Shown: piece by piece, positions 13,401 through 25,319 of the stretch
Layout of the letters: each line of letters begins with the position of its first letter
Position numbering within the stretch: position 1 is the stretch's first letter
DNA from: Colletotrichum lupini
Lineage: Eukaryota > Ascomycota > Sordariomycetes > Glomerellales > Glomerellaceae
NCBI RefSeq assembly: GCF_023278565.1
Contig: NC_064681.1
Coordinates: 4,712,001-4,776,000, forward strand
Reading direction: 5' to 3'
Length of the DNA: 64,000 bases
The notes under the pieces: model-generated
What the model was told of the DNA's origin: nothing
The model's database searches: none
What the model saw: the letters and a program-made list of their open reading frames with translations, nothing else
Translations under genes and position numbers: made by a program

Positions 13401-13558
13401 TCCTCAATCGGGCCTCGAAATCCGATGTCTCTTAGTTTTTGTTTGGGTTGTTTTTCTTGAGTGCTCCATGGGCCATCTGGCAGCCAGTTGAGAGACGAGT
13501 AGACCTTGTCCAGATATTGCTCTGATTCGTCATAGACATCCTGCGATAATTCTTGCAT
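10427..13558 (-). CDS. Large uncharacterised protein with possible HicA-like C-terminal domain
   Basis: A single intronless frame of 1043 residues from the ATG at 13558 (context GAATTCTTGCAT on the plus strand). The frame is open further upstream to 13807, but that part is Ser/Leu/Arg-rich leader-like sequence, so I do not include it. The N-terminal 780 residues are a soluble, Trp-rich, alpha-helical-looking fungal protein that I cannot place. Residues about 789-839 are Lys/Ser/Gly low complexity. Residues about 928-1021 read like the small toxin/dsRBD fold of HicA: a helix ending in FNFSRQ, then GSREKFSW, a beta strand ITIHLPHG, and a final helix up to NMGI. HicA has GSH where this has GSR, so the usual catalytic His is missing. 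No signal peptide or membrane segment. The gene is real by length and composition; the function is unknown. Confidence 0.75.
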   Translation of the reverse strand: MQELSQDVYDESEQYLDKVYSSLNWLPDGPWSTQEKQPKQKLRDIGFRGPIEESDATNEFVSTELINQGDAREFEFQVIRALSKSYAAFRRLRGKVNVEVITNLLEDEPFLPRDELLTLVNGAYKAALTSHPELNAFGTHEELPHNYSADLEEYYRLFKDIETRACEVGGAQISFKNVIYRDDPTSDTQRAYRAFLLSWMNQSDLSNPKLLAHLIINRMNCDPSAFTFADWEALHLGRASKLFLPKFVDNRFIGILTPDDVQMGKQMGLKRSAPYFFIVDDFILICHTDQRDPDQDWMFEHLRKSGRLFAWADGIHLLHTQALLYRILYSVTKAIAIKSGQPREEVGAETVDNDRVDAWTKAHRSERIFYFENEGIVEYGLYMPPASLNRKWLDEFKTKFTQQLQWSKDHLRSLWLDPFYFQQCVDEQFQQHYGHVSEQPQTSVHHVPKKAAMAVSYQGELPHFLARDIDAKKSLINDIIRRVVQWALYEVEMWQCLVSKIDALWNLARASGVNLWCSEGSQRLEIPDDQPKVKEAWVDLGFHARWFVERRINHVVGHGGLFASETTRHLFRRDTSWPNLQVVKDDWDLPKQYAGTKINFTVRNRESAAHGDAMDIDNNDMNEPNIEMLDSPTWWSIKNVHTGLASNFNIGTIGLPKLIRALRTKLYERHTALGAQTTVTRDYEAIHLTGLLCHHMQLVHPFGQDLLDANGRSTRRRESPVGPFLIGFDDVPFEDLVQEETLRYTQWLLGVVYKPHGDKDYGRHSLLAQLWVKSFWQELCNGLVKSTKELEWEDSEESKESKGSKEFKKSKKKTSPAGGGRGGGGIVRHGSKRSKVSKNAATPRYCRPAGVQRYLAAEPPGKVDLELKRPWYDCKKICGEIMTVAPPNHCEPSHWDSRLPKLVVVSTPEDKEAENRDETDKVTISRSVWSTIESIWNHGEGSVVKRNVFELFSAFNFSRQTQEGSREKFSWTPHSAFPEPAGANGEPEAASITIHLPHGANANMRNQQLRWLREAFANMGITEDTIKKYYYCQGKFAAMWFGI

Positions 13559-16111
13559 AGCGAATCTAGAAATACGGACAAGACGGGCAAAAGAATCGGA
13601 GTGGATGCGTGCTGAAAGGCTGATAGAAAGGTGCAGAGACAGGCAGCGTCGTACAGAGTGGCTAGTAGTGAGGATTGAGGATGCCAGTAGCAGCGGGATA
13701 CACAGACAATGAAGGGCGAGACATGGCTCAAGTACTCTGTTGATGAGGCAGGTTGAAATAAACGAGTTGCCACGATGGCAGGGCCTAGAGAAAGTTGCTG
13801 AAACCACGAGGACAGGGAAAGGCGCTCAGTTTCAATGACATTGTTGGAGAAAGCATGATGAAAGAGACTTCTCTTGTTGGCCGAAACAACAATCCGATGA
13901 GCTAACAAAGCAACGAAGGGAGAGGGGAGGATGTGTTGGTGAGTGACAAGGTGATTATTTCTGTCATCTTGACAGATTGACGAGAAGGAGAAGCGGTTTC
14001 GAGCTTGATAGAAGTAGGATAATTGTGCTTGGGATCAGTTCCCCTCCACCGGATTCCCGAAAGAATTTTGTAATGGAAGAGCGTCGTAGCTCAGTATTTG
14101 AAGAAAAGGGAAGTTGGAAGGGCGTGGTTTAGCCCAATTGGCATACTGGACGAGCGGGGAGCGTAATTGGAGGGGTAGAAATGTCAAGTTGGGTTGATGA
14201 CTTCAGACATCCATACAGCAGTATGAGATGGGATGAAGTGCGATGGAAAACGACAACGGTGGTGAGGTCGTGGTTGTGGAGGGGTAGGTAGTCGTGGTAG
14301 GTTTTCGGAGAAGTCAAGGCTCGGTTTAGGAAGGCTTGCATCATTGTTCTGATGAAGCATACGATCAGGTACACGCTGCTATGAATCTATGATAGCTACT
14401 GTGTGGTTCCTGAGTTAGCCGTCAATAGCGCGGCTGTTGGTGGGCAGCAAGTTCTGGCAAGTCGCTACCTACATGTGGAGGAAAGGTGAAGGTGTCAATC
14501 GTGACTGTCAAGGAGATTTCCCGTGGCATTTTGCAGGCCGACGGGTGCCGGATCCGGGAAGGCAAGGGAAGACCATGCTTGATTCAGTTAGAGCTACGGG
14601 TCTTCGGATGGACAAGACCCATAGCTGTGTGCACCAACAAGGACTAGCGCCCTGTGTAATGAGTGGCGCTGGGCGCGCAGGAGCCATCTGGCCGGGCCCA
14701 CCGTCCCACGTCGTATTTCCACGAGGGCAGGAACTAAGACCCAAGAAGGTCAGGAACGCCAGGGGACCACTGGGAAGGAGGGTCCTTCCTTTTTTCTTTT
14801 TGTTTTCCTTCCTCGCCTGAGTCCTGACTTTCTTTGTTTCGTTGCCTCCCGTTTTAATGTCAATAAAGTACGGAGTACTTACCTACTTACCTTTCTTGAC
14901 CAAGGTACCAGTAAGGTACTACATACAATGAAAGGTCGGTCGTGATAGGCAACTGCGTGGAAGAAGCAAGAACCCCGAAAACGTTCCGGAAAGAACACGT
15001 CCACAAGGGATGCCACCATGAATATTGTTGAAATGCATGGGATGCCAACTTGCCCGATGAATGACAGTCAGCTATCCGTATAGTCTAGGGTACAGTACAG
15101 ACACAAGTACCTATTCATACGCCGGGCAGTTACACGGCCATGCCCAGAATCCAGGGGCAAGGTCAGCTCTGGACGCGCCATTGGGTGGACGTTTGGCCAA
15201 GACCAATGGACAAAGGCATCGACCCTCAATACTATCAGCAATCGGCCCAGCCCAGCCCGGGCGCCGCAGTAGCTCGACCACCTCAGCTTGGCGGCAGGTG
15301 GGTGGTAATATTGCCTCTTTGCATTCCCTCCACTCCCACCGACGCATCCGCAGCTCCGTCTGCTTGTACATACAGTACAGCCCGGTGAGATAATCCTCTC
15401 CAGATCAAGGTACCTTACTTGGACGAGCTGAAGATGACCCTTATCGCGCAAAGACACCCAAGACACGCTACTGACGTACAGAACGCACCAGTGCCTGCGC
15501 CAGTCCCAACGCCAAACGCCAGCGACAACGCCAAACCAGTAAACGCCAACGCCAACGCCGGCACCGCCAGCATGGGATTTTTCATTCCTGTTTTCTCTTC
15601 TTGTTCTTCTTCTTCCCCCTCCTCCCTCCGAGCTGCCGTCTCTTTAAGACTTTCTCTCTTTTTTCAGCTCCGCCTCCTGCATTTGTTGTCCAGTGCTTAC
15701 CACGTCGTTTCTTTGAGGAGGATTCTTGGTGTTTAAACCATCCATTGTCACTCGTTTTTCCAAGTCTTGCCCGCCGACAGCCCTGCATCCATCACAATCG
15801 GAATATCCCTACCGTAATTCTGCCACTCTCCACGCTCGCTCATTCGGAATACACAGTCCTCGACAAAGACGAAACGCAGGAATCAAGATTGCTCCTATTG
15901 TCCAACTTTGCAAACCAGATCGATACTCGAGTACCGTCGTCAATCCAGGGCCCAGCACACTCGAAATAGCAAACGACACCCCCTGCGATACCCGTCGTCG
16001 CTTTTGCCTCCAAGGGCCACCCAAATCCATTCGACCCGAACCGCCCGGCCCCCAGTCGCTGTTCAACCGGGTCTCACCCACTCGAGAGCCTCAACCTTGA
16101 ACCCGCCCACC
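13559..16111. other. Divergent intergenic region
   Basis: This lies between the minus-strand 1043-residue gene and the plus-strand GH128 gene and should carry both promoters. Frames present (for example 14437-14820) start with GTG and look random. Repeated GTAAGGTAC/AAGGTACCTT motifs occur near 14877-14925 and 15407-15416. A short ACGCCA repeat lies at about 15507-15565, and a CT-rich tract typical of fungal core promoters lies at 15590-15720. Confidence 0.5.
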
Positions 16112-17135
16112 ATGCTCTCCACATTCCTCCTCGCCCTGCTGCCCCTCGTGGCAGCAACATCCTCCTCGAAACGCGGTCTCGTCTTCACTCCGAATTCCAA
16201 TTGGCCTCAGGACAATCAAGTATGGGTTCAATCAGGTTCCGATCTGACATGGTACTACAATTACCAGGAAATCCCAAGCCCGGCCTTCTCGGGCAAGACT
16301 CAGGCTGAGTTCGAGTTTGTCCCCATGATGTGGGGTGTCTCATCCAACCCCCAAGACACGACATTCCTTAAAAGTGTGACGAGCTTGATCAAAGACAAAG
16401 GCATCAACATCACCCACGCCCTAGGCTTCAATGAACCTGATGGTCCCTCATCCTATGGCGGCAGTGATGTTGCCCCTTCTGTCGCCGCCAAGGCCTGGGT
16501 TGCCAACTTCATTCCCCTTCAAGAGCTCGGCGTCAAGGTCGGTCTTCCCGCCTGCACCGGCGCTCCGGGCGGTTTGCCCTGGTTGAAGCAGTTCTTGGGC
16601 AACTGCTCCGCGCTCATTAGCACCGACGGAGAGACCAAGAACTGCACATACGACTTCCTCCCCGTGCATTGGTACGACAACTTCGGAGGCCTGGCGAGTC
16701 ACATTGGCGAACGTGTTGCAGCGTATGTTGTCACTCATTTCTCATGCTGTGCGCTGTCCCTCAGATAACTAACACTTGCCTAGGTTCCCCGACACCAAGA
16801 TCTGGATTACCGAGTATGCCTACGCCAACCAGGAACTCTCCGCGACCCAGGACTTTTACAACATGAGCGCAGAGTACTTTGACCGTATCGACTACATTGA
16901 GCGGTACACGTACTTTGGTGCTTTCCGCTCCAAGACGAGCAACGTTGGCCCCAACGCCTCGTTTCTGAACAACGACGGCAAGTTGACAGACATTGGCTCA
17001 TGGTACCTCGGCAAGAGTGCCACGGGCGTGAAGCCGACGTCCGGTGACAGTAGCGCCGCCGTTCGTGGAGGCGCACCGGTGCTTACTGCGATGGCGGCCA
17101 CTATCCTCGGTGCCGTCTTCATTTTCGCCTCATGA
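16112..17135 (+). CDS. GH128 family secreted glycoside hydrolase (beta-1,3-glucanase type), probably GPI-anchored
   Basis: Exons 16112-16722 and 16784-17135 encode 320 residues. The 61-nt intron (GTATGT, branch ACTAAC, CCTAG) joins within an Ala codon. A signal peptide spans about residues 1-15. The catalytic core follows the Asl1/GH128 pattern: KRGLVFTP and the central YYNY segment, acid/base Glu108 in GFNEPDG and nucleophile Glu214 in WITEYA. The C-terminus is a Ser/Gly-rich stretch followed by a hydrophobic tail (VLTAMAATILGAVFIFAS), which suggests a GPI signal and attachment to the wall or plasma membrane. Family members cut beta-1,3-glucan in cell-wall remodelling. The ATG sits in a strong context (CCCACCATGC). 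An upstream in-frame extension to 15908 lacks an ATG-quality start and is leader. Confidence 0.88.
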
Positions 17136-18202
17136 TTCAAACCGGCAACATGTAGATTTGGTCCTCCCCAACACGAGACGTGAGGGTTCTCATGACGATG
17201 TCATCATGGTCTTATACGATGTGGGGCAGGGATATATACTACCCCCAGGAACATATTCATCGCATAGACGGAGCCAGGATAATACCGCCTAGTCATCTTT
17301 TTTTCCACATATTTATAAGGTTTTTTCTCTCATCAAGTTATAGAACGCAGATTAGAGGGATAAAGAGCGGCGAAATGCTGTCGCCTTGAGCCCAGAAGAC
17401 ATTTTGGACATGTCCATAGAACGAATATATCTGACGACGTTAACAAAATCTGCACTATGTATATTGAACTGGACCAAAGTGAAAGTGGTGTTGTTGATTA
17501 CTATACCTTCCATACCTTACATCGATGGTATCCTCGGGTTAAAGTCGGCATTAGCAGGGTGAGCCGTGGGGTTTGACTTTGATACAGAACATGGTCACGA
17601 ACTCAAAGTCGAACCAAGTGTCATCTGATAAAAAGGCAGTGTTGGTCAGCAAATTCAACGGCAGTAGTTTGTCAGGTCGGTAAGACCGGGGTTCGCTGCG
17701 ATGCGATGGCAGCAAGACGTAGCCGGCGGACGGCATTTCTGAGAGAGAATGACCTCGGCGAAAAGTGTTACTGGGTGTTAGTTAAAATCGCGCAAGAGAA
17801 CGCGGCTGGCTAACAGAAGATATCCTCCGCGCTACTGCACCCCAGACTCCATGGGGACCCCCATCACTCGGGTCCTCAACTCCTACTGGCCGGCTCTGTG
17901 GCCGAGATGCCTCGGTCCAATTGACTCCCCCACAGCCACTGGTCTGGGCTGGAACTCAACGCCTGGGGAAAGACCCGAGCCCCGACACGATTGCCGGCAG
18001 CTAAGCCGTCATGAACCATGTCTACTTGACTACTTGACGCTGCTTGGCCCCCCCCTCCTTTCAATAACTGTCGACCAAACTCTCGAGCTTATTTTCCTCT
18101 TCACTTCACTTCTTCTCTGTCCTCGTTCTTCCATTGCTCCTTGAAGAGAAAAAAAAACAGCCAAGCCGTCGTCGTAATACCTCCACAATATCATCAGACA
18201 TT
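17136..18202. other. Intergenic region
   Basis: This holds the 3' flank of the GH128 gene and the promoter of the thiolase gene. A TC-rich tract at 18050-18130 just before the thiolase start is the only notable element. I see no gene. Confidence 0.5.
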
Positions 18203-19691
18203 ATGGCTCTCGAGAGAATCGGATCCATCGTGAAGCACCTTGCACCAGGTAGCGCCCTCAACCAGATGTACGTACGGTCCTTTTTGCGGACATGTGATTG
18301 CGTGTCTCCGATTCGGAGCATCACCAACCCACAGCGGACGAACCAAATAGCTGACATTGCTTCCCCTCACAGCACCTCCAAGAACCCCGATGATATCGTC
18401 ATTACGTTAGCCGTCCGCACGCCTTTGGCCAAGGCCAAGAAGGGCGGCTTCAAGGACACGACCCTCGAGTACATGGTGTACGCCCTCCTCAAGGAGGTCC
18501 GCGAACGGTCAAATATTGACCCCGCCCTGGTCGAGGATATCTGCATGGGAAATGTGCGTAGCCACACAAACAGTCTCCCCGTTTCCCAAGCAGACAAACC
18601 GCTGACGCTTGTGATCATTACAGGTCTCCGATGGCAAGGCCGCCTACAAGCTCCGCGCCGCCGCCCTGGCAGCAGGCTTCCCCAACACCGCCGGCGCCTC
18701 CTCCGTAAACCGCTTCTGCTCCTCAGGCCTCAAGGCCACCGCCGACATCGCCCACGCCATCAGCAACGGCTCCATCGAGGTCGGCATCGGCATGGGCGCC
18801 GAACAAATGACCATTGGCGGTGATGCCCTCGACCAGCCCTTTGACGAGGCCGTCGTCTCCCAGTCCCAGGAGTCGGCCGACTGCATGCAGCCCATGGGCT
18901 GGACCTCGGAGAACGTCTCGCGCGACTTCAACCTCAGCCGCGAGGAGCTCGACAAGTACGCCGCCGAGAGTTTCCAGAGGGCCGAGAGGGCGCAGAACGC
19001 CGGCTGGTTCGACGACGAGATTGTGCCCATCAAGACAAAGCTTGTCGGCCCCGACGGCGACGTTAAGGAGGTTACTCTTACCCGCGACGAGGGCATCCGC
19101 CCTGGAACAACGGCCGAGAGCCTGGGCAAGATTCGCTCCGCGTTCCCGCAGTGGGGTCCCACCACCACCGGAGGCAACGCCAGCCAGGTCACTGACGGAG
19201 GTGAGTCCACATCTACTGGTGGAAACAATCCATGTTTACAAGCGTGCTAATCCTTTTACTCAGCCGCCGCCGTCCTCCTGATGAAGCGCTCCACGGCCAT
19301 CAAGCTTGGCCAGCCCATCATCGCCAAGTACGTCGGCTCCACCGTCGCCGGCCTGGCCCCGCGCATCATGGGCATCGGCCCGTCCGTCGCCATCCCCAAG
19401 CTGCTCGCCCAGCACAACCTCTCCCTCGCCGACATTGACGTCGTCGAGATCAACGAGGCCTTCTCCAGCATGGCCGTCTACTGCCGCGACAAGCTCGCTC
19501 TCGATTGGGCCAAGATGAACCCCCGCGGAGGCGCCGTCGCCCTCGGCCACCCGCTCGGCGCCACGGGCGCGAGACAGATTGTTACTGGTCTGAGCGAGCT
19601 GCGCAGGACAAAGAAGAAGATTCTGTTGACGAGCATGTGTATTGGTACGGGACAGGGTATGGCTGGTTTGTTTGTCAATGAGGCTGCGTAA
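18203..19691 (+). CDS. Peroxisomal 3-ketoacyl-CoA thiolase
   Basis: Four exons (18203-18267, 18373-18553, 18624-19200, 19264-19691) give 416 residues. All three introns have canonical ends and keep frame. The N-terminus carries a perfect peroxisomal targeting signal 2, R5-I6-x5-H12-L13. Thiolase motifs are complete: acyl-accepting Cys114 in NRFCSSG, NEAF at 338-341, catalytic His370 in GHPLGATGAR and Cys400 in CIGTGQG. It performs the last step of fatty-acid beta-oxidation, cleaving 3-ketoacyl-CoA to acetyl-CoA and a shortened acyl-CoA in the peroxisome matrix after Pex7-dependent import (established for this family). Equivalent to yeast POT1/FOX3. Codon use is strongly GC-ending, unlike the accessory genes further right, as expected for a well expressed gene. 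Confidence 0.95.
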
Positions 19692-20194
19692 AGCAGAATG
19701 CAGCAAGTTCGTTGATAGTTGTTGGAAATAAGCATCAAGAATGTGAATGATTGTACGATCGCTGCGCCCCCGAGTTTATGGGTATTGGTTAATGTCATGG
19801 CACAAGTTTGAAAGATCTTGGTGAGGAGCTGTGGTAAATTTGAATGCAAACAACAGTATGAGGCCCAGTTGAATAGGCCATGTTCAACACGTCAGTGAAA
19901 CATACACATCACTTCAGAATCAGGCTAGAAGAAGTTTGGAAAACAACCACGCCGCTTTTTATATAAAATTTCTATACACGTATCCATAACGTAGTCGTTG
20001 CGTTGCGAATCATTAAGCATAAAGTACGCTTCGTAAGACGAACAGATATCCTGCAAGAACTGAAAGTCGGAACGCCTTTCCTCGCTCCAAAAATGCTGGT
20101 TACCAAAAACGACGCCGCATTCTACCATATGTACAAACCAACCCCGCGCGCACTTGACGACAAGAATTGATTGACTTGCGCCTCTTTTTTTCTC
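19692..20194. other. Convergent intergenic region
   Basis: About 500 nt between the 3' ends of the thiolase (+) and the SulP transporter (-). It contains only the two 3' flanks. No RNA gene or repeat seen. Confidence 0.5.
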
Positions 20195-22738
20195 TCAAGC
20201 ATTCGCGACTTCGCTGATGCTAGTCTCGTACTCGGTCAGCTTCAAGGCTTCCTGGACATCCGTCACGAAGTGAGACTCTCCGCCGACCAGATCTATGATG
20301 CCTGCCTGTCTCAAGAGTCTCCAGATGTGATGGCGCGGGTTGGTAGGGCCGCGGCTGAAGAACACTCTAACACCACGCTCTCTATACCCGCTGACAATCT
20401 CCAGCAACACCTGCGTACCCGATCCGTCTAGTGAGGTGACACCGTGGATATCGAAAATGACATTCTTGTTGTGTTGCTCGCCGCGCAGTCTCGGCAGCGC
20501 AGGGTGCGCCATGCTCGTGCCGTAAAGCTCCAGTCTACGAAGACGTGCCTTGAGCTCTCCAGTGTTGGCAAAAGTCAAAGGTTCGGGAATCTTGACAATC
20601 AGGCAGCCTTCAACAAACTCTAGCCTGTCGGGGTTCAGCTCGGCGTTCTCGAAGCGCTGCGTGCCGGGAATGCGTCCCAGAATCTGAATGCGGGGCCGAG
20701 TCGAGTGCTTGATGACCTGAAGCAGAGACAGACCGACGCCGATAGCCATGCCGAGGGTGAGCGAGTAGAAAATTGTCGACACGAAGATGATGAGCATCAG
20801 TCCCAGTTCAGTCCAGCCTCGAATCTTGAAGAAGAAAGCAATGTCGTGCGGAGCCTCCTCGAGGAGGGACCAGGCTACAACGGTGATCATGGATGACAGG
20901 ACCGGTTTCTGAGAATGTTAGATGATGGACCTACTTGTGGAAAGTGACAACTTACGGGAAGGTAGTAAAAGTACGGCAACAGGAAGAAGACGGCAAGAAG
21001 CGTAATCAAGCTGAGGAAGATGGAGCTCATCGGAGTCTTGCCGCCGGTCTGCTTGTTCAGTTTGCTTCTACCATATCCACCAAAGGCGGGTAAGCTCATG
21101 AAGCAAGCTCCAACAATGTTGGCGGCGCCCAGAGCAACAAGTTCTCTGTTGGGGCTCAGCTGAATCCCGTGAGGGCTATCGGAGCTGCTCAAGCTTTTCG
21201 CGGCAACGGATGATTCGAAGAATCCCAGAAGCGCAATTAGGAAGGATGTGCCCATTGCTTCACGAACATGCTCCATGTGAGAAGTCTGGAAGGGCCATCT
21301 GAATTGGAAAAGATGACCCGAAGCCGCCTTAACCGGCCCAAGGATCTCGACTCCCTTGCTCTCCCAGTCGAAGTGCCAAGAGAGAAGTGCGGCAATGACG
21401 ACAACGAAGAAACGGTCAGGAATGTACGCAACCCCCGGATACTTGGGCACCATGTGTTTCTTGAGCTCTCTCATAGTCATCATGATTACGAAGCTGACTC
21501 CGGCCACAATGAAGGTAAGCTTGTGAACATGGTCGAACGAGCTGAAGATGAACTCTAACTTGTCCATGCTGCTTCCGTGGCCCACGCCCATTTCTGCCGC
21601 ATACTTGGCAAGACCAAGCTCGGGAATAGACTGGTCAACCGCAATAACGAAGCCAATTGCAGAGATGAAACCGCGCAGGAACGGCTTGCTGAGAACGCTG
21701 TCGAGGAATCCCAGGCGGGCCAGACCCGCAAGAAAGACAGTAGCACCAGCCATACCCGCAACAACACCACAGATCTTAGCTTGGACCTCTGCATTGTACT
21801 CATCGCTCTTGTCATGGTCGATGCTGCCTCTGACCACAGACCCGACCAACAAAGAACCAGCAGCTTCCGGACCAACTACCATCTGAGGCGCGCTGCCGAA
21901 AACGGCGTATACGAATGGGTTGAAGACGAAGGCATACAGTCCATTGATAGGAGGGACATGTGCGAGGTTGTCAGCGAGAGACAAAGCCATAGGTAGGTAG
22001 AGGGAGGCGAGCGTCAAAGCTGCAACCAGGTCTCCCTTCAGATACGACCATTGATACTGTGGCAGCCAAGTCAAGAGAGGGATGTAGTACGAAAGATACC
22101 TGGAAAACAAGCAGAGTTAGCAGGCAAAGCAGATTTGAGCGGTGAAAAACTCGGGGCCCAGGTCCTGCTCACATCCAAACGGTATCCTTGAAGCCGGCCT
22201 GCTCTGCCAGAGTTCTCGAGGAGTGCATCTTCCTGCTCTTGATCTTCCTGACAAATCGCTTCCTCCAGTGGTCGTCGCCCGTGATTGCGGTCAACACAGG
22301 GTCCAATATTGGGATCTCGGACGCCGAGGAGGATGCTCTGTCAAACTCGGGATCCATGCTACCAGCAGGGCTGGCGGGTCGCGGCGAGAATGTACCATTT
22401 GGGTAGCTGTTAGCTGGCGGGTGATCGATGAGTACATTCTGCAAGAGGCTCGTCGACTCGCTCGGGGGAAATGTGTTCGGTCGGTTGAGGCTGGAACCGG
22501 CGCGAGGAGGATCGCGAGTTTCGTTGTCGTGAGGAAGAGGGGTTGCTAGCGGAGTGGCATCCTCGCGAGTGCTCAAGTATTCGGACTCGCCGCCGAGAGA
22601 GCTTGGGGATTGGATGGGAGAGCCCATGGTGTAGCTCTGGCGCAAACCGCTGGGATTCGCTGGGCGATGTGTTGTCTGCGTTGTTTGTGTTGTTTGCGAA
22701 GAAGGACTGCGACTCGGTTGTGGTCGGCTACCTGACAT
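20195..22738 (-). CDS. SulP/SLC26-family anion transporter with STAS domain (YPR003C-like)
   Basis: Three exons on the minus strand (22738-22173, 22099-20956, 20908-20195) encode 807 residues. Introns of 73 and 47 nt have GTGAGC/CAG and GTAAGT/CAG ends and keep frame. The first 180 residues are a Ser/Pro/Thr-rich cytosolic tail with a basic end (KRFVRKIKSRK). Then comes the SulP membrane core starting WLPQYQWSYLKGDLVAALTLASLYLPMAL (one continuous segment) with about 10-12 helices, including PQMVVGPEAAGSL and GFFESSVAAKSL. The C-terminal region after QVIKHSTRPR is a STAS domain with FDIHGVTSLDGSG. Family members move sulfate or other anions. The sequence resembles the poorly studied fungal YPR003C-type subgroup more than the high-affinity sulfate permeases, so the substrate is uncertain. 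Confidence 0.88.
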
Positions 22739-24186
22739 TTTTTCGTACCCCCAAACAAGATGACGTTACAGGTTCATGCGGCGAGGGGCGGGAGAGAGGA
22801 AGAGCGCTGGAGAGAGGCTCGGATGAGATTGGCGGGGGTGAGCTTAAGCGAGACTGGATCTTGGGATTTAGATCGATTTGGAGATTCTTCGGGATTATGC
22901 GTATGCGTATACACAGGGCGTAACACTGATCTTGTTGGTGTTGTTGTTTTGATGTGACGAGAGGTTGCAGTCGTCTCGAGTCTAGGTAGGTCACAAATGT
23001 TGCCGGCGGGTAGAGACGGAAGGACGAGATTCGGGACGGAAAAGACGGTGATGGGGATAGAAATGCCGAGTATCAGTTTGTTGGAGCAATGCCAGGCTAC
23101 ACCATGATAGGAAAATTTGTCACAGCAAGGCTGACTCGTTGGTCAAACAATTGCGACGAGAGAGATTGGAGGTGTTGTGGCTCGCGACGTAGAAAGAGGC
23201 GAGCGTACTGTGGTTTGTGGACTGGGAGCTAGGTAACTAGCACCAAAGGGCCCCGAAGGCAAAGGGTCGCCTGGGAACGAGGGAACGAAATGGTCGGTGA
23301 ATGTTTTCTGCAAGGATTAGGATTCCAGTTCCGCAATTGCCCCAAGGTCCAAGGATCGGAGTGACATCAATGCGTTGGGGCTCTTCAAAGTTGTGTGTCA
23401 GCGGAACTCGATTCGACGATACAACCTTTCCCACCTTCCCTACCTAACTGTATCCGTACGCAGTATGGTCTACGGGCAGAACCGACCGGGATGTGTTTGT
23501 CTGCGGTTACGTACTGATTGCCATGTCCATTCCCGGCTTAGGAACGCCAGCGGTCAGTGGCATCCAGTGGCATCCTTCCACCGAGAGGGAATGCCGTAAT
23601 ACGGTGAGGACGGCATACCGGCAAAACCATCCCGCGGCAAACAACACTGCTAGTCCTGATTTGGCATCTACCTGCTCACCGCCCTGGAAAGTGACTGATT
23701 ACGTGAGTAGGTACGGAGTAAGGTGGAAGCCAAGCTCTTGTACCCCGCCAGTCCACTCATTGCCCTCGGCCCCTCCTCCTGCTCCTGCACATCTTCAGTG
23801 CCAATGCGGTGCTTCCCGCCTGTTGTCTCCAGAACTCCAGCCGATCGGCAAAAGAGAAGCTGTGGCTCGTGCGCTACGCTGTACATAAGCCATCTGTGGC
23901 TGGTGCAGCTCTCACCTCATGTGGCTGGACTGAAGCTCCCTCTTATTGTGAAATGCCCAAGGTGACATGAGCAGATCCCCCGCCAAAGGGACGCATCCAT
24001 TGCATCAAATCATCCTATCACATCTCACGCCCTTGAATCTCATGATACTCGTCATGAGCACCACCATCATGACCTGCTTCCCATCGCCTTACTGGCACGG
24101 CCATCACTCACTCATCCTCCACGATCTCAGCTGAGCTTCTCATTCCCACTCCCGAGATTCTTCAACCGTTGATGCACCTTGACACC
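22739..24186. other. Divergent intergenic region
   Basis: This lies between the SulP transporter (-) and the alpha/beta-hydrolase (+) and presumably carries both promoters. Only random short frames. TACGGAGTA and TACCTAACT-type motifs occur at 23441-23450 and 23711-23719. Confidence 0.45.
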
Positions 24187-25319
24187 ATGTCGTTGAACAA
24201 GACCACTCTTGTGTTTTCACAACGCACGATCCCGGTCGAGTGCGATGTGTATTCCTGTGCTGAATATCCACTCATAGCTCCCGTCTTCCTGTACTTCCAC
24301 TCAGGTGGCCTCGTGAGCGGTTCCAGAGAATGTGTTCCGCCTTGGCTTGTACAGGTGAGCCCTTCATCTTCATGAACAACCACCCGTGCTTCCTCATCCG
24401 ACAATGGTAGCTGACCTTACCACACTAGGTCTGCTTCAAGAATCAATGGACTCTCATCAGTGCGAGCTATCGGATGCTTCCCCAGGCCAAAGCTTCAGGT
24501 CTGCTCCATGATGCCACTGACGCTTACTCCTTTGCCCTGCGTTGGGCAATCACAAATGAACTTGCCCCAAATCGAAAAGTGATTGTAGGTGGATCAAGTG
24601 CGGGTAAGAGGCTCATCACCACGTCGCCTGAAGTCTTCATCGAGGCCCTGATGACTTGAGCCCTAGGTTTCTTCATTGCCTCTCTGACGGCCCATCACCT
24701 CCACCCGACTCCCCTTGCTCTGTTATCAATCACCGGTATCACTACTTTCCGTCATCCATTCTTCAGTTCCTCAGTCTTACTTACACCGGAACCCATAACC
24801 GAAGCACAAATGAGCCACCACTTATCCGCACCGGTATCTATAGGAGTGACATCCGCAAATAATCCACAGGTCTTCCATGTTGAGAAGATCCTTCCTGATG
24901 GCGCCAAGAATACCGCATTTGTATTGCCTCCACTCCCCATCTCAGATGATGGCAACTGCGATGAGTTCCCCCGAGGATGTCTCTATGACTACTACCTTTA
25001 CCGCAACGAGTTTCTCAATCTTGTGGGTGAAATTGACCCAGGCTACGAATGGGCCGAAAGTGAGATGGGAGAGAGTAGAGCTGCGGCGTGGCCACCCACG
25101 ACCATCATACAGGGTGACGCTGATGAAGATGTTGACCTCTCTGTGAGCACTCACATGGTTCATTGTCTCGGCGATAGCAAGGTGAAGCTCTTCCTTGCTG
25201 AGGGACAGCCCCACCTCTACGAAGCGACGAGGTTCATTGAAGACGACATGAGTGGAATGGATGCCGTTAGACAGGCAGTATCAAATCTGGAGGCCGACGT
25301 TGCCCGTGCCCTTGCCTGA
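24187..25319 (+). CDS. Alpha/beta-hydrolase (HSL-like esterase/lipase family)
   Basis: Exons 24187-24354, 24429-24603 and 24667-25319 give 331 residues. The introns (74 and 63 nt) have GTGAGC/CTAG and GTAAGA/CTAG ends. Without splicing the frame stops, so both are needed. The oxyanion region reads FHSGG at residues 37-41 where the family has HGGG. The nucleophile elbow is GSSAG with Ser113. The C-terminal part has QGDADEDVD and GQPHLYE, fitting the catalytic Asp and His. No signal peptide, so probably intracellular. The start at 24187 has a perfect CACCATG context; an in-frame ATG at 24172 would add five residues. Substrate unknown; such proteins detoxify esters or act in secondary metabolism, but no synthase gene lies nearby. 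Confidence 0.75.

Noticed and set aside
14437..14820. 127-codon frame between the orphan gene and the GH128 gene
   Set aside because: The start codon is GTG and the sequence shows no family features. The reverse strand is equally open.
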